This document shows positions 29,301 through 36,170 of a stretch of 64,000 bases of DNA, in pieces; the first letter of the stretch is position 1; each line of letters begins with the position of its first letter. The notes below the pieces were generated by a model, which had not been told where the DNA came from, ran no database searches, and saw only the letters and a program-made list of their open reading frames with translations. This stretch comes from Pomphorhynchus laevis. Its lineage: Eukaryota > Acanthocephala > Palaeacanthocephala > Echinorhynchida > Pomphorhynchidae. A program made the position numbers and the translations under genes. The stretch covers positions 1 through 64,000 of the forward strand of contig WNNJ02000350.1 in assembly GCA_012934845.2 (NCBI GenBank), in the 5' to 3' direction.

Positions 29301-30352
29301 TTCAATTGTTCTTGTTTGACAGAGAAAAATAAGATAAATGTATTTTTAATAAATACATTAAATTCTAGTTTGGATTATTATATTTATAAAAACATTTTTT
29401 ATTTAAATTCTCTTTTAATAACCTGCCGTTTGCACAAATGTTCAAACTTAGCATATTCTCAAGTATATATGATGTATGGTTGTTAAAATAAAGTTAGTCG
29501 TATATCAAATATAAAATATATTCAGGAATCAGCTGATGCGCAATCTTATCTTAGCCCTTATGCTAAGCTCAGCATAATTTGATAGGAACCAAATAACCGA
29601 TTTACAATCAGTCATAATTGATAATGAACACAATTTAATCAATCTCTTGAGGAACAAAATCTATCGCATCTCGTATAGCTTTTTTGTAAAGCTGTTCAAA
29701 ACAAACAATAATTTATACTGATCAGCTAGCTCTTGGAGAAAAGGTTTATATTACATGACCTTTTTGAAAGCTGCTGCAAGGAACCAATGTTGTACAATGG
29801 ATTTGATTTATGTATTAAGAAATCAGTGTAAAATCTAAAAGATTTTACAGAAGCATGAATCTAATTCAGTGTTGACTAGTTTTATTTCAGACGACTAATT
29901 CTTTGAACGATTTTCAAGTAAATGCATTTTAATAAACTGTTGTCTAACTATATTGTTGTCTATTTTAATTTAAAGAGCACTTTGTTTAGGGTACATCTCG
30001 TCCCACATACTATAGAATATTGCTCGATCAAAATAATCTATCCAGACAAACAATGGCTCAACTTTCATACAATTTGTGCTTCACATTCGCTAGATGTACT
30101 CGATCGGTTTCAATGCCTGCACCTGTGTACTACGCTCATTTGGCAGCATTTCGTGCTCGCCATTACGTTGACTTTTTTTCCAAAATAGACACAGAGTTTG
30201 CTGAATTCATGATGGATTCCAATAATAACAATAACGGTAATAAAGACATGTCTGATAATAATGGGGGGAATAAAGAGACGGATTCGCCTTCAGTCTCCGT
30301 CGTTAGTATTTTAGTAAAGCAAGAAGTTGCAAATTTGATGTTTTTCGTTTAA
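1497..30352 (+). CDS. AGO: Argonaute protein, 17 exons, apparently complete and slicer-competent
   Basis: Small-RNA-guided silencing endonuclease. Exons: 1497-1524, 1971-2018, 2064-2363, 4920-5310, 5363-5471, 8035-8309, 8350-8489, 9808-9933, 11713-11878, 14260-14566, 16372-16675, 21571-21745, 21786-21885, 22645-22857, 25474-25620, 25715-25822, 29990-30352. They sum to 3300 nt (1099 aa plus stop), with every phase matched and GT-AG borders. Domains by residue: RGG region 1-125, N about 130-290, linker to 430, PAZ about 430-600, MID about 600-740, PIWI about 745-1045, Asn-rich tail. The catalytic tetrad is D809 (GIDVTH), E853 (RQSIETI), D885 ([10 protein letters not shown]) and H1029 ([11 protein letters not shown]). 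The RDGVSEGQF and RCTRSVS motifs place it in the AGO rather than PIWI clade; it is divergent. Residue numbers shift by up to four if exon 12 ends at 21733. Large introns carry LINE, PLE, MITE and satellite DNA, yet the frame is intact, so the gene looks functional. Confidence 0.93.
2640..2850. repeat. Interspersed repeat family B, copy 1
   Basis: The sequence from ATGTGCAGTCAT through GCCAACATCA, TACGCTACATTT, AACCTCATCAGCT and TACCAACG to TGTTGGCTGAC recurs at 39420-39620, in the same order, and partly at 39150-39360. GCCAACAT and ATGTTGGC form inverted ends, suggesting a non-autonomous DNA transposon. The copies are clearly diverged. Confidence 0.5.
3114..3305. mobile_element. Palindromic MITE, near-complete copy
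   Basis: The left arm runs TTTTAAATAGTTGATACTG to GAAGCTGGATCAAAGG and GATATTTCGCTAAC. The centre is GTTAGCATCTTCAGAAAATT facing ATTTTCTGAAGATGCTAAC, and the right arm ends CCTTTTCTTTGATAT. It is the same family as 12775-12985 and 61985-62215. There is no coding capacity, so it would rely on a transposase in trans. Confidence 0.65.
3590..4450 (+). mobile_element. Worn retroelement fossil, possibly DIRS/YR type
   Basis: Translation around 3890-4010 gives [18 protein letters not shown] and [13 protein letters not shown]. This resembles the 'HDALALRYGW..S..P..C.CGE.FS..HALSC' block found in reverse-transcriptase-linked proteins of tyrosine-recombinase retroelements in many invertebrates. [18 protein letters not shown] near 4115 fits the next conserved segment. 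It is an old, broken fragment with several breaks and no recognisable ends. The family label is from memory of the motif and is not secure. Confidence 0.35.
4920..5471 (+). CDS. AGO: AGO exons 4-5: N domain
   Basis: Exon 4 (4920-5310) runs from [16 protein letters not shown] through [20 protein letters not shown], the usual start of the Argonaute N domain (family form: 'vltNyF.l......ly.Y.v'). A 52-nt intron leads to exon 5 (5363-5471), which includes [13 protein letters not shown], equivalent to the family motif 'ayDGrknlYt'. Phases are 2 then 0. The internal ATG at 4952 is in frame but is not needed as a start, because exon 3 joins in phase. Confidence 0.9.
5791..6660. repeat. 195-bp tandem repeat, interrupted
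   Basis: A unit beginning TTTTCGAGAGATRATATCTR and including ATCACGGAAGAATTTTAG and ACCGAATAAGTGACGAAAAA runs from 5791 to 5985. It restarts at 5986, breaks off near 6067, and recurs at about 6460-6590 and 6591-6660. About 390 nt of unrelated AT-rich DNA interrupt it. The copies are nearly identical, so the duplication is recent. The rest of this AGO intron (5472-8034) shows only AT-rich sequence and the tRNA-like block at 7215. Confidence 0.7.
7215..7303 (+). ncRNA. tRNA-like block (pseudogene or SINE head?)
   Basis: GACCTCA at 7215 pairs over 7 bp with TGAGGTC ending at 7303. Between them lie an A-box-like GACGTGGTAGAGTG and a B-box-like AGTTCGTCAGC. I cannot form a good T-arm or anticodon arm, so it is not a confident tRNA; a tRNA-derived relic is possible. 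It stands out as GC-richer than its surroundings. Confidence 0.2.
8035..9933 (+). CDS. AGO: AGO exons 6-8: linker L1 and start of PAZ
   Basis: Exon 6 (8035-8309) encodes an [15 protein letters not shown] segment, matching the conserved 'lqvLdivlR.......y' of Argonaute L1. After a 40-nt intron, exon 7 (8350-8489) gives [11 protein letters not shown] and [18 protein letters not shown], matching 'vGrSff......lG.G.e.w.GfyqSvRp....l.lNiD'. Exon 8 (9808-9933) gives [15 protein letters not shown], then a Lys-rich stretch entering PAZ. All phases join. Confidence 0.88.
8651..8873. repeat. Near-perfect inverted repeat, arms about 110 bp
   Basis: ATTGCCAACCATCC at 8651 is matched by GGATGGTTTGCAAT ending at 8873. 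In between, CGACTGTATTTAGCAGTCC matches GGACTGCTAAGTACAGTCG, and TTGATATATAATATAC faces its complement across a loop of about 10 nt. This is a long hairpin, probably a MITE unrelated to the other family, within AGO intron 7. The remainder of 8490-9807 shows nothing further. Confidence 0.75.
10130..11420. repeat. Minisatellite of about 12 bp, ATATTAGCCCAT type
   Basis: About 1.3 kb of tandem units of ATATTAGCCCAT with variants ATATTAGCACAT, ACAATAGCTTGTAATATATT and CATAAAGTATACCATATGTT. A higher-order start (ATTTGGMAAATGTGGATAAT, ATGTCACATAATATATTAGC) recurs at about 10120, 10890 and 11310. Both strands are open for more than 200 codons because the unit length is a multiple of three and lacks stops. 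I take these reading frames as artefacts of the repeat, not as genes. It lies in AGO intron 8. Confidence 0.85.
11440..11600. repeat. Diverged repeat C, copy 1
   Basis: Shares an order of blocks (GTCTCGAAG/GTCTAGGAG, GCATTAGAC/GCGTTAGAC, CACTTTGAAGCTAATATTTTAG / TACTTTGAAACTGAAATTTTAG, TTTTTATAC) with 15755-15910. The two copies flank the PAZ exons. Origin unknown. Confidence 0.4.
11713..14566 (+). CDS. AGO: AGO exons 9-10: PAZ body to start of MID
   Basis: Exon 9 (11713-11878) includes [15 protein letters not shown], equivalent to PAZ 'tVaqYF...Y...L'. Exon 10 (14260-14566) has [20 protein letters not shown], the '.lPcl..g....lPlEvC.i' signature that closes the 3'-end-binding PAZ fold. It is followed by [18 protein letters not shown] (family 'mik.ta..p..R...i') and [13 protein letters not shown]. 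Intron 9 is 2381 nt, with three MITE copies. Confidence 0.9.
12140..12470. mobile_element. Two MITE copies (12140-12345 and half copy 12355-12470)
   Basis: The first has ATAATTATTGGAGCTGGACC to a worn right end. The second begins TTTTAAATAGTTATCCATTA, carries GAAGCTGGATCA and TTCGCTAACTTCTGTTAGC, and stops at the hairpin centre TTCAGAAAATTACC. Both belong to the palindromic family. A further trace (ATCTTCAGAAAATTACTGAT) lies near 13103. Confidence 0.6.
12775..12985. mobile_element. Palindromic MITE, best-preserved copy
   Basis: The arm TAATTATTGGAGCTGGATCA, AAGAAAAGAAGAAATT and TTTTTGATATTTCGCTAAC is mirrored by GTTAGCAAAATATCAAAAAT, AATTTCTTCTTTTCTTTGAT and CCAGCTCCAATAATTA, so arms exceed 80 bp. 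The rest of AGO intron 9 (12986-14259) is AT-rich with nothing I can name. Confidence 0.7.
15755..15910. repeat. Diverged repeat C, copy 2
   Basis: Counterpart of 11440-11600 (see that entry). Remaining parts of AGO intron 10 (14567-16371) show no other recognisable element. Confidence 0.4.
16372..21885 (+). CDS. AGO: AGO exons 11-13: MID and first catalytic Asp
   Basis: Exon 11 (16372-16675) is the MID domain, ending [14 protein letters not shown]. Exon 12 (21571-21745) gives [17 protein letters not shown] and [11 protein letters not shown], the canonical join of MID and PIWI. Exon 13 (21786-21885) gives [14 protein letters not shown] with the first catalytic Asp. The donor of exon 12 is ambiguous: GTGACC at 21746 leaves a 40-nt intron, GTATAT at 21734 leaves 52 nt, and both keep phase 2. 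In the 5'-phosphate pocket, the Lys of the usual GKTPVY loop is Thr, while the Gln of TQC and the Lys of NAKLGG are kept. Confidence 0.88.
17100..18825 (-). mobile_element. Degenerate CR1-like LINE copy (RT and C-terminus)
   Basis: Read on the minus strand, pieces match the better copy at 53.5-57.9 kb. [18 protein letters not shown] is near 18450, [20 protein letters not shown] (for GVPQGSVLGPILFSLLLGDL) near 17800, and [14 protein letters not shown] near 17280. Many stops and shifts show it is long dead. It sits in AGO intron 11, opposite to AGO transcription. Confidence 0.75.
18829..20090 (-). mobile_element. Second degenerate LINE copy with internal deletion
   Basis: 18829-19300 encodes a good C-terminus ([20 protein letters not shown]), and its 3' end carries the family sequence AAGCGTGCGCTGGCACGCAT then TTGCCA. 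19430-20090 has endonuclease N-terminal pieces ([15 protein letters not shown] and [20 protein letters not shown]). The RT core is missing. A block of about 100 bp (GAGATATGTGAGAGTAGATC onward) occurs at 18721-18825 and 19325-19440, and partly at 19765-19880, so the region was reshuffled by nested insertions. Confidence 0.7.
20395..21345. repeat. Short direct/inverted repeats and TTTAAATTTAAA low-complexity DNA
   Basis: TTAACTACTAGTTAATTGTA repeats two to three times in both orientations at 20395-20480. From 20700 to 21345 the DNA is mostly A/T runs, with a unit of about 295 bp marked by ATGTTAGCAGAAGCTGTCG (20717) and GTGTTAGCAGAAGCTATCG (21015). No coding signal. Confidence 0.5.
22130..22375. 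repeat. 21-bp minisatellite in AGO intron 13
   Basis: About 11 units alternate between TTTGATTGCAAAGTCGCATG and TTTGATTACGAAGCCGCATA types, giving a 42-bp higher-order period. Because 21 is divisible by three, both strands stay open (a Lys-Pro-His-Ile-Leu pattern on plus, an Asn-Gln-Asn-Met-Arg-Leu pattern on minus). I do not regard these as genes. Confidence 0.8.
22645..25822 (+). CDS. AGO: AGO exons 14-16: PIWI RNase H core
   Basis: Exon 14 (22645-22857) runs [15 protein letters not shown] to [12 protein letters not shown] and carries catalytic Glu and Asp. Exon 15 (25474-25620) includes [17 protein letters not shown], the family 'i.[13 protein letters not shown]'. Exon 16 (25715-25822) has [14 protein letters not shown] and [12 protein letters not shown] (usually HAGIQ). 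All three are phase 0 with GTAAGT or GTGAGA donors; intron 15 is 94 nt. Confidence 0.92.
22858..25473. other. AGO intron 14, 2.6 kb, little content
   Basis: AT-rich. TAAATTCAGTTAGCTGATTT occurs twice (near 23013 and 23093). A similar TCAGTTAGCTGATTTGAT string recurs in the PLE-linked repeats at 28720, 47485 and 50740, so a PLE-end relic is possible. I recognise no gene or element in 23130-25473. Confidence 0.4.
26214..26410. repeat. Hairpin repeat with GC-rich core
   Basis: ATAAGAAAGAATTTCATA faces TATGAAATTATTTCTTAT, GAACGCGAACAGGAA faces TTTCCTGTTCGCGTTAA, and ACAACCTTCGTCGGGAAG faces CTTTCCCGACGAAGGTTGT. The arms span nearly the whole block, which looks like a MITE or a transposon end-to-end remnant in AGO intron 16. 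Confidence 0.65.
26562..26808 (+). ncRNA. Structured leader RNA of the PLE (copy A)
   Basis: 247 nt from GTTTGCATCCCAAGG to GCGAAAACAACG, nearly identical to 47651-47896. It is much richer in G and C than its surroundings and full of hairpins: AGATCTTTATAGATCT, TCGCGTATCGCG, GTTTAGTC with GACTAAAC, and a GTGGCGACAC stem with a GNRA-type loop. It sits about 210 nt upstream of the endonuclease frame. Function unknown; a self-cleaving ribozyme, IRES or RT-binding site are options. Confidence 0.45.
27021..27479 (+). CDS. GIY-YIG endonuclease domain of PLE copy A
   Basis: [16 protein letters not shown] is the GIY-YIG core (usually 'vYli.C.Cg..YvGkT'). It is followed by [12 protein letters not shown] (catalytic Arg and His region), [10 protein letters not shown] and the Glu-bearing [14 protein letters not shown]. 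Upstream in frame is a Cys-rich stretch, [11 protein letters not shown], so the real start lies before 27021. About 152 codons are open, then a stop in a Lys-rich linker. The domain would nick target DNA for PLE insertion. A near-identical copy is at 48110-48568. Confidence 0.8.
   Translation: MYLIQCTCGLQYIGKTYQMLKTRFRQHIYNIQHNSQTIFHKHMRLIGHDIKNCKLFILEHIIEENISILNQKLLEKEDFWIKTLNSMYPLGFNDVVQGLGRSSIIHNKQLYYNNPVKRKPRSHGDKRNRKNRVKNIKKDMYINEQLEMLKQL
28601..28738 (+). repeat. PLE-associated terminal repeat, diverged copy
   Basis: CTCCTCCTGAT and ATAATTATATTAAATACGTA, GACTCAGTTAGCTTATTTGA match the 240-bp direct repeats around PLE copy B. This one lies downstream of copy A. From 28740 to 29989 the AGO intron shows nothing else I recognise. 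Confidence 0.5.
29990..30352 (+). CDS. AGO: AGO exon 17: PIWI end and Asn-rich tail
   Basis: Begins [16 protein letters not shown] and passes [20 protein letters not shown], which supplies the catalytic His in the YYAHL position (Arg in the non-slicing human AGO1). A non-conserved tail of about 55 residues follows (an Asn-Asn run, then acidic and Ser-rich). It is longer than the usual short ...MYFA end and ends LMFFV before TAA at 30350. Confidence 0.93.
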   Translation, partial: GTSRPTYYRILLDQNNLSRQTMAQLSYNLCFTFARCTRSVSMPAPVYYAHLAAFRARHYVDFFSKIDTEFAEFMMDSNNNNNGNKDMSDNNGGNKETDSPSVSVVSILVKQEVANLMFFV

Positions 30353-31065
30353 TCAATATCTTATCTGTTTGCTGCATTAATGTGCCATAATTTACTAGTG
30401 CGAAGTAGCAAAGATTGACGACACATTTGTGCAGCAATCGTTTTTGTTCGAATAGATAAAGCTTTGAAAATCGATGTAATATACTTATCATCAAAAAGTC
30501 TTTTGTTTTTATTTTCTATTCAATTATTGACGTTTCGGGCGCATTAAACCGTTACGTTTAGTATAAGTTACGTTTACTATAAAGCAAGCGAGACTTGCTT
30601 TATGCTTACATTATAAAATTTAGCTTTGTCACGAATAGGCATTTTACTGAAATTAAAATTGCTAATTACGGAAAGAGCAGTTTATTCACCAATAGCATCC
30701 GACAAGGATCCGTCTTATATCCATATTGAAATAAATACACTTTAATTATTATTAAAATTTACGTTCTTAGAACTTAATGTAACTTATGCTCCTAGAGCGT
30801 TCTATTTGAGGACGATCTAATTAGCCGAATAATTTTCTATTGAAAACACAATTATGAGACTATCAACTCAATTTAGCAATTCGTAATGTGCAATTACTCA
30901 TTCTCATTAGGTGACGTTAAAGATAGCGATAATGATTGCCTTGTAATCATTATACTTAATCTGTCAGAAATACTGAAACTATGTATTTTTAATATAACAT
31001 TATTTTTCTGCTAATTTTCAAATTTTATGATTTTTTTTCTTTTCTTATAACGGAGAAATATAAAT

Positions 31066-31262
31066 TAACAAAATATTATTAAACATAAATTTAAATTACT
31101 AAGGGAAACAATTTAATGGATGGATAATAAATTTAATATTTTCTTGTATTAGAACAAGATATATATACAATATACATTCGAATTTCATAATAGGAAAACA
31201 TCATTAGCATTAACACAATAAAATATTATTAAACATAAATTTAAATTACTAAGGGAAAAATT
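31066..31262. repeat. Short direct repeat, about 42 bp x 2
   Basis: AAATATTATTAAACATAAAT followed by TTAAATTACTAAGGGAAA occurs near 31069 and again near 31220. The intergenic DNA 30353-31260 otherwise shows no gene. Confidence 0.55.
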
Positions 31263-32650
31263 TCTATGAATATAGCTATTACAGGAACGAAGAAGAAAAT
31301 ATCCTTTATTTGAAAAAATTTTATATTTCGATAGCTCCTGCTATCATCATCAGGATTACAAAAAATAAATGTTTCACAATTTGTTTCCTCCGTGTTTTCA
31401 ACATTTATACAAAAATTCAAGCATTGATGTGCCCCGCATTTCTACTTAAAAGAAAAAGAAAATACCGAGAAACAAAACAATCATACACTAAAATTTTACA
31501 CACATTTTAAAAACAACAAAAAGAAAGAAAAAAAAACAAAATCATAAAACGAAATAAAATTAAAATCATAGCATAAGTGACAAAAAACATACGAATTTAA
31601 TAATAAAAATAATGTAAAAGTAGAGAAATAAATTATAATTTAATCTAAACCAAAACAAAATAATAATACAATTAGAAAAAACAAACGAATTGGAAACATT
31701 AAAATAATGTAATATTGGAATAATTAATTATAATTTAATTTAAAATTGTAATCGGAGTTATTATTAAGCATTAAATTAGGTTCTTTTTTTTAATAAAATA
31801 CGTTTCTTGAATAATGCGAGATAACAGTTTATTTGTATATGATAAAATAGATGCATTTTCAAAATCAACGGAATGATTCAAACTCACAAAATGCTGAGCA
31901 ACATCACTAGAATTGGTCCCTTTACGTACATTATAATTATGTTGTTTAATACGCTTAACCAAACCTTGACCCGTTTGACTAACATATACCTGATCACATT
32001 CTTTGCAAGGTATTTTATAAACAATGGCATCTTTGTTAAAATCTGGTTTACGCTTAAAAATGTTGTGAAGTTTAGGTAATTTTCTGTTAAAAATGTGCAC
32101 TTTGTTAATACAACTGTTTTTTATGTTATTGTTAATAAACTTTGAAAATACTGAATTCAACTTGTTACTAACAAAAGGTATTCCTATATGATGTATTCCT
32201 TTTTTAGGACCAAAGATAAAAGGCATTCCTATATGATGTATTCTTTATTTAGGACCAAAAACTATATCTTTATGCGCTAAAGGTTTAAATTTAGCTTTCC
32301 TAATTGCCCAAAGCGAAAAACCACATTTTAGTAAATTTTGTGTGATAGCCTTTTCTCTTTCACAAATTAAGTGATAGTTAGAACAGATAAGCCTGCAACA
32401 TAGGTAATGTGACGTAGCAGCGGAAATCAGCGAATTAGTTGGAACGTTTGAAGTCCAAGAACCAATATCTGGCCATGTACTAAATTTTTGATAAACACAT
32501 GTTTGAAGTATAGAAGAATTAACCCGCTTAACCAAGACACCGAGAAAAGGTATACCCGCGTTAGATTCAGAAAAGACGCACCATTGAATTCGAGAATCCT
32601 TAGAATTTAGCGTGTGGGTAAGGAAATCCTGTGTAACGCAATTGCATTGT
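31260..32650 (-). mobile_element. Penelope-type PLE, 3' half (RT thumb, C-terminal GIY-YIG, end repeat)
   Basis: Minus strand. RT thumb pieces near 32.25-32.64 kb give LNSKDSRIQWCVFSESN and GIPFLGVLVKRVNSSIL. Then 31771-32226 encodes the canonical Penelope C-terminal endonuclease: IVYKIPCKECDQVYVSQTG, LVKRIKQHNYNVRKG and ILSYTNKLLSRIIQETYFI. The usual Gly in YIGQTG is Ser (YVSQTG). After it come an A-rich 3' region and a hammerhead-like motif (31326-31353). RT palm and fingers are missing. It is a different family from the other PLE copies here. Confidence 0.75.
31326..31353 (-). ncRNA. Hammerhead-ribozyme-like core
   Basis: On the minus strand: CTGATGA, then one T, a stem GATAGC / GCTATC with loop AGGA, then GAAA. 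This is the order of the hammerhead catalytic core with stem II. The lone T between the core and the stem is atypical, and I cannot see convincing stems I and III by eye. Hammerheads are known in PLE terminal repeats, which fits the position downstream of the endonuclease. Confidence 0.45.
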
Positions 32651-32659
32651 GGGTTTAGT

Positions 32660-33828
32660 AATAAACACTACGCTTTGAATTGTAGAAATTAAAAATAAAT
32701 AATTCCCTAAAAAATTATTATTACAATGCAGAGCTCAACCCACAGGGTTATTTACTCGATCACAACAAATCATTGATAAAGTCAACAAAATAAAATAAAA
32801 TTAAAAGTAAGGCGATACTCAATTACACACGGGATTCTACAATTATTAAAGAGAACCCTTCGAAAACTAGTAACGGGTAGTGCAACCATAAAATATAAAA
32901 TCTTATAATCATTTATTATTTATCTTTATTTTTATAAAAAAAAATTATATTATATTAATTTGTATAAAAGACTGTTATCTGATACATAAATACGTTTTAA
33001 TCTTTAGATTTTCTATAATTCAAATTCTCAGTGAATTTGAACAAACTCGCTGAATTACTAAAACTGATGTAAAATGGATATATCATCAAAGTATTATAAA
33101 AAATAAATTAAAACTCTCAAGTGAAATTTTTTATGGAATTTTTATAATATTTTTATACTCTGTGCTAGAATAAAAATGACTTTAGATAATTAAATTACAT
33201 AATAGGAAATACATTATTCGCCTTATTTGACCCTAGAATGTGTTAGTATTAGGAATATGGAACGCAACCTAATAACATAGCAGTTCCTCTTAGCAGGTCA
33301 TCCTCCTTGTGTCATCTATTTTTATTTTAAAACTTTGTATATTATTTATTAATCGATTCATAAAATACAGGGCTATAAAAATTCTTATTTTATATTTACA
33401 TATTAAATTCAGATAGAGTACAAAATATTTCGCCTCAGTTAAGTGACTTGATTATTGAAATCCGATTTTTATTATGAAAATTAAAAAATATACGTGACCC
33501 ATCTGTGTGACCACTTTTTAAAAGACAACCAATATTTTCTAGTTATTATTACAAATTTCAAACTGTCTTTAGAAATTACCGCGGCAGCAGCAAAAACAAC
33601 ACGAGCACAATAAGTACATAGACGAGCTCATTATTTAAAATTTTCAGAATTAAGAAACTCAAAATGAGGCGTCTAATTAAAGATAGAAATTAATTATTCT
33701 TAATTAATTAATTATTCTTAATTAAGAATAATTAAGAAACTCAAAATGAGCGAGTCAATTAAAGATATAAATTTATTATTCTTAACAAAGAATAGTGTTC
33801 AAACAGCAAAACATAATATTTTAACAAA
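32660..33828. other. Intergenic DNA with PLE-end relic
   Basis: Mostly AT-rich. 33230-33310 contains ACCTAATAACATAGCAGTTC next to a CTC, resembling ATAGCATAGCAGTTCCTCCT at 50508-50527, so an old end of the PLE-associated repeat is likely. An inverted AATTAATTATTCTTAATTAA block lies near 33690-33740. I see no gene. Confidence 0.35.
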
Positions 33829-34169
33829 TCATCCAAGCATAGTTCTTTTTCGTCCTCTGCTTCGTACTTCTTCCAATCTATATAATATCCTATCGGCGAA
33901 TGAACCCATGCACCGCGTGTAGGTGTCCATTAGTTTTGCAAATAGCGGTGACGACACCTGACTAGTGGCATTGCAACTAAACAGTGCTCGTTCAAGAACA
34001 TAAAGATCGACCGCAAAGTATTCCGGATTGTTCGAAATCTGGCTTAGGCCAAAATATATGGTGTAAATGTTCTGGGGATCGTTGTTCACAACTAGAAAAT
34101 TCGATGTTGTCAAATCACCATGAACAATTTCATTCCTGTGCAACACTGCAACTATAGCTCCAAGTGATT
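33829..34169 (-). CDS. TP53RK: TP53RK/Bud32 kinase, C-terminal exon
   Basis: Atypical small kinase/ATPase of the KEOPS complex, needed for t6A in tRNA. This exon reads SLGAIVAVLHRNEIVHGDLT and TSNFLVV (catalytic loop HGDLTTSN), IYFGLSQIS (normally DFGLS), AVDLYVLERALFS and RLEEVRSRGRKRTMLG, ending at TGA as in the human protein (RGRKRSMVG). The metal-binding Asp of DFG is Tyr (codon TAT for GAT). An AG at 34171-34170 could be the splice acceptor, but PLE sequence begins 4-5 nt further upstream. I found no N-terminal exons. It is either a damaged gene, a pseudogene copy, or a real exon with a PLE in its acceptor. A possible poly(A) signal (AATAAA on minus) is at 33772-33777. Confidence 0.8.
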
Positions 34170-34175
34170 CTGCAT

Positions 34176-36170
34176 TTAGAAACATAATGGAAACAGAATG
34201 CAATTGTAAAAGTCTTAGTTTTGATAAAATAAATGAACATATATGTACCCATAATCTAGAATTAATTGAAAATTGTGAATTAAGAAAGCTGCTATCAAAA
34301 GGGTATAAATATAGATTAAATAACAACAACGACAAAAATAAAATTTACAGTTCGTTATATAATAACTTAAATGATTACTTTAGTAAGCTTGATTAATAGT
34401 GAAAGCTCGAATATATCTAAGATAAAAATTTGGAAAGATTATATATTTGATAAAATTAAAAATAAAATGAAAATAACAAACAATTATAAAAGGAAAGATC
34501 AAATTAATAAAGATATGTATACAGAACTTACTAAATTAAAGCATAACTATATAATAACAACTATTGATAAAGCTAGTAATAACTTTGTCTCCAAATGGAA
34601 AAAGCTTTATTATGATATACTAATGAAAGAGGTTAATTCTAATGATTTAAATGTAAATCCAACATATGAACGTAGTGAGTTGAGTTTAGAAACAATTATT
34701 ACAAGTCACTGTTCTATAATGGATAAAAAGGGTATAAAGGTTGAATTAGATAATAAAACTATACCTATATTATATTGGAATCCAAAATTACATAAAAATC
34801 CAATCAAACCTAGGTTCATATGTAGTGCGTTTAAATGTACATTAAAACAACTTTCTGTCTATATGAATAAAATACTTAAAGTAATTAAAGCACACTTTAA
34901 AAAATATTGCAAAGTAATCGAAATTAATACTGGTATAAAACACTATTTCAGTATAAATTCCACAATAGAATTTTTAGAACAGACAAAAGGAATAAATTTT
35001 CAAAATATAAATACATACGATTTTAGTACGCCTTATACAAATCTAGATTTAGTAGATATTAAATTAAAGGATAACTATATAATAGCATCTATTGATAAAG
35101 CTAGTAATAACTTTGTCTCCAAATGCAAAAAGCTTTATTATGATATACTAATGAAAGAGATTAATTCTAATGATTTAAATGTAAATCCAACATATGAACG
35201 TAGTGAGTTGAGTTTAGAAACAATTATTACAAGTCACTTTTCTATAATGGATAAAACGGGTATAAAGGTTGAATTAGATAATAAAAAACGATACCTATAT
35301 TATATTGGAATCCAAGATTACATAAAAATCCAATAAAACCTAGGTTCATATGTAGTGCGTTTAAATGTACATTAAAACCACTTTCTGTCTATATGAATAA
35401 AATACTTAAAGTAATTAAAGCACACTTTAAAATTATTGCAAGGTAATCGAAATTAATACTGGTATAAAACACTATTTCAGTATTAATTCTACAGAAGAAT
35501 TTTTAGAACAGACAAAAGGAATAAATTTTCAAAATATAAATACATACGATTGTAGTGCGCTTTATACAAATCTAGATTTAGTAGATATTAAAGAAGCATT
35601 AGTAAAATTAATTAATCTAATATTCGGAAAAGGATATGCATATATATGTTATAATAATTATAACGCCTATCTAACAAAAATTAAACCATCAAATAAATAT
35701 AAATATATGGATAAAATTGAATTAATAGAATCCTTAAATATTTTGATAAATCAAAATTATTTAAAAGTAGGGACATCTATATTTAGACAAGTAAAAGGTG
35801 TTCCAATGGGTGGTAATAGTAGCCCAATTATAGCTGACTTGTTTTTAAGCTTTATAGAATATGAATTTGTTCATAACTGTGTAAAAACTAAATCTAAACA
35901 ATATAAAGATATGAAATACATGTTTCGATATATTGATGATATATGTGTATTTAATTCTAATGATTTTTATTCAATTAGTGAGCACATTTATCCAGAAAGC
36001 CTTATTCTTAACAAAACCAATATTAATGATAAAGAAGGTGTATATCTAGATATGAACATTAAATTAACATTAACTAAAACTACTATTAATTTATATCGTA
36101 AAGATGACATATTTAAATTTACAAGAAACATATTTTTGCATGAGCATTCATGCAAACCATATAATATAAA
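34176..36170 (+). mobile_element. PLE copy D (RT domain, internally duplicated)
   Basis: Starts at TTAGAAACATAATGGAAACA, shared with copy C at 44175. It contains the linker and RT: motif [17 protein letters not shown] near 35020, motif B KGVPMGGNSSPIIADLF near 35800, motif C MFRYIDDICVF near 35930, and LDMNIKLTLTKTTINLYR. A segment of about 529 bp (34537-35065) is repeated in tandem at 35066-35594. The endonuclease and leader are absent. It lies against the TP53RK exon, on the opposite strand. Confidence 0.8.

Noticed and set aside
30303-30494. Minus-strand frame overlapping the AGO stop
   Set aside because: Short, unsupported, antisense to the confirmed last exon.
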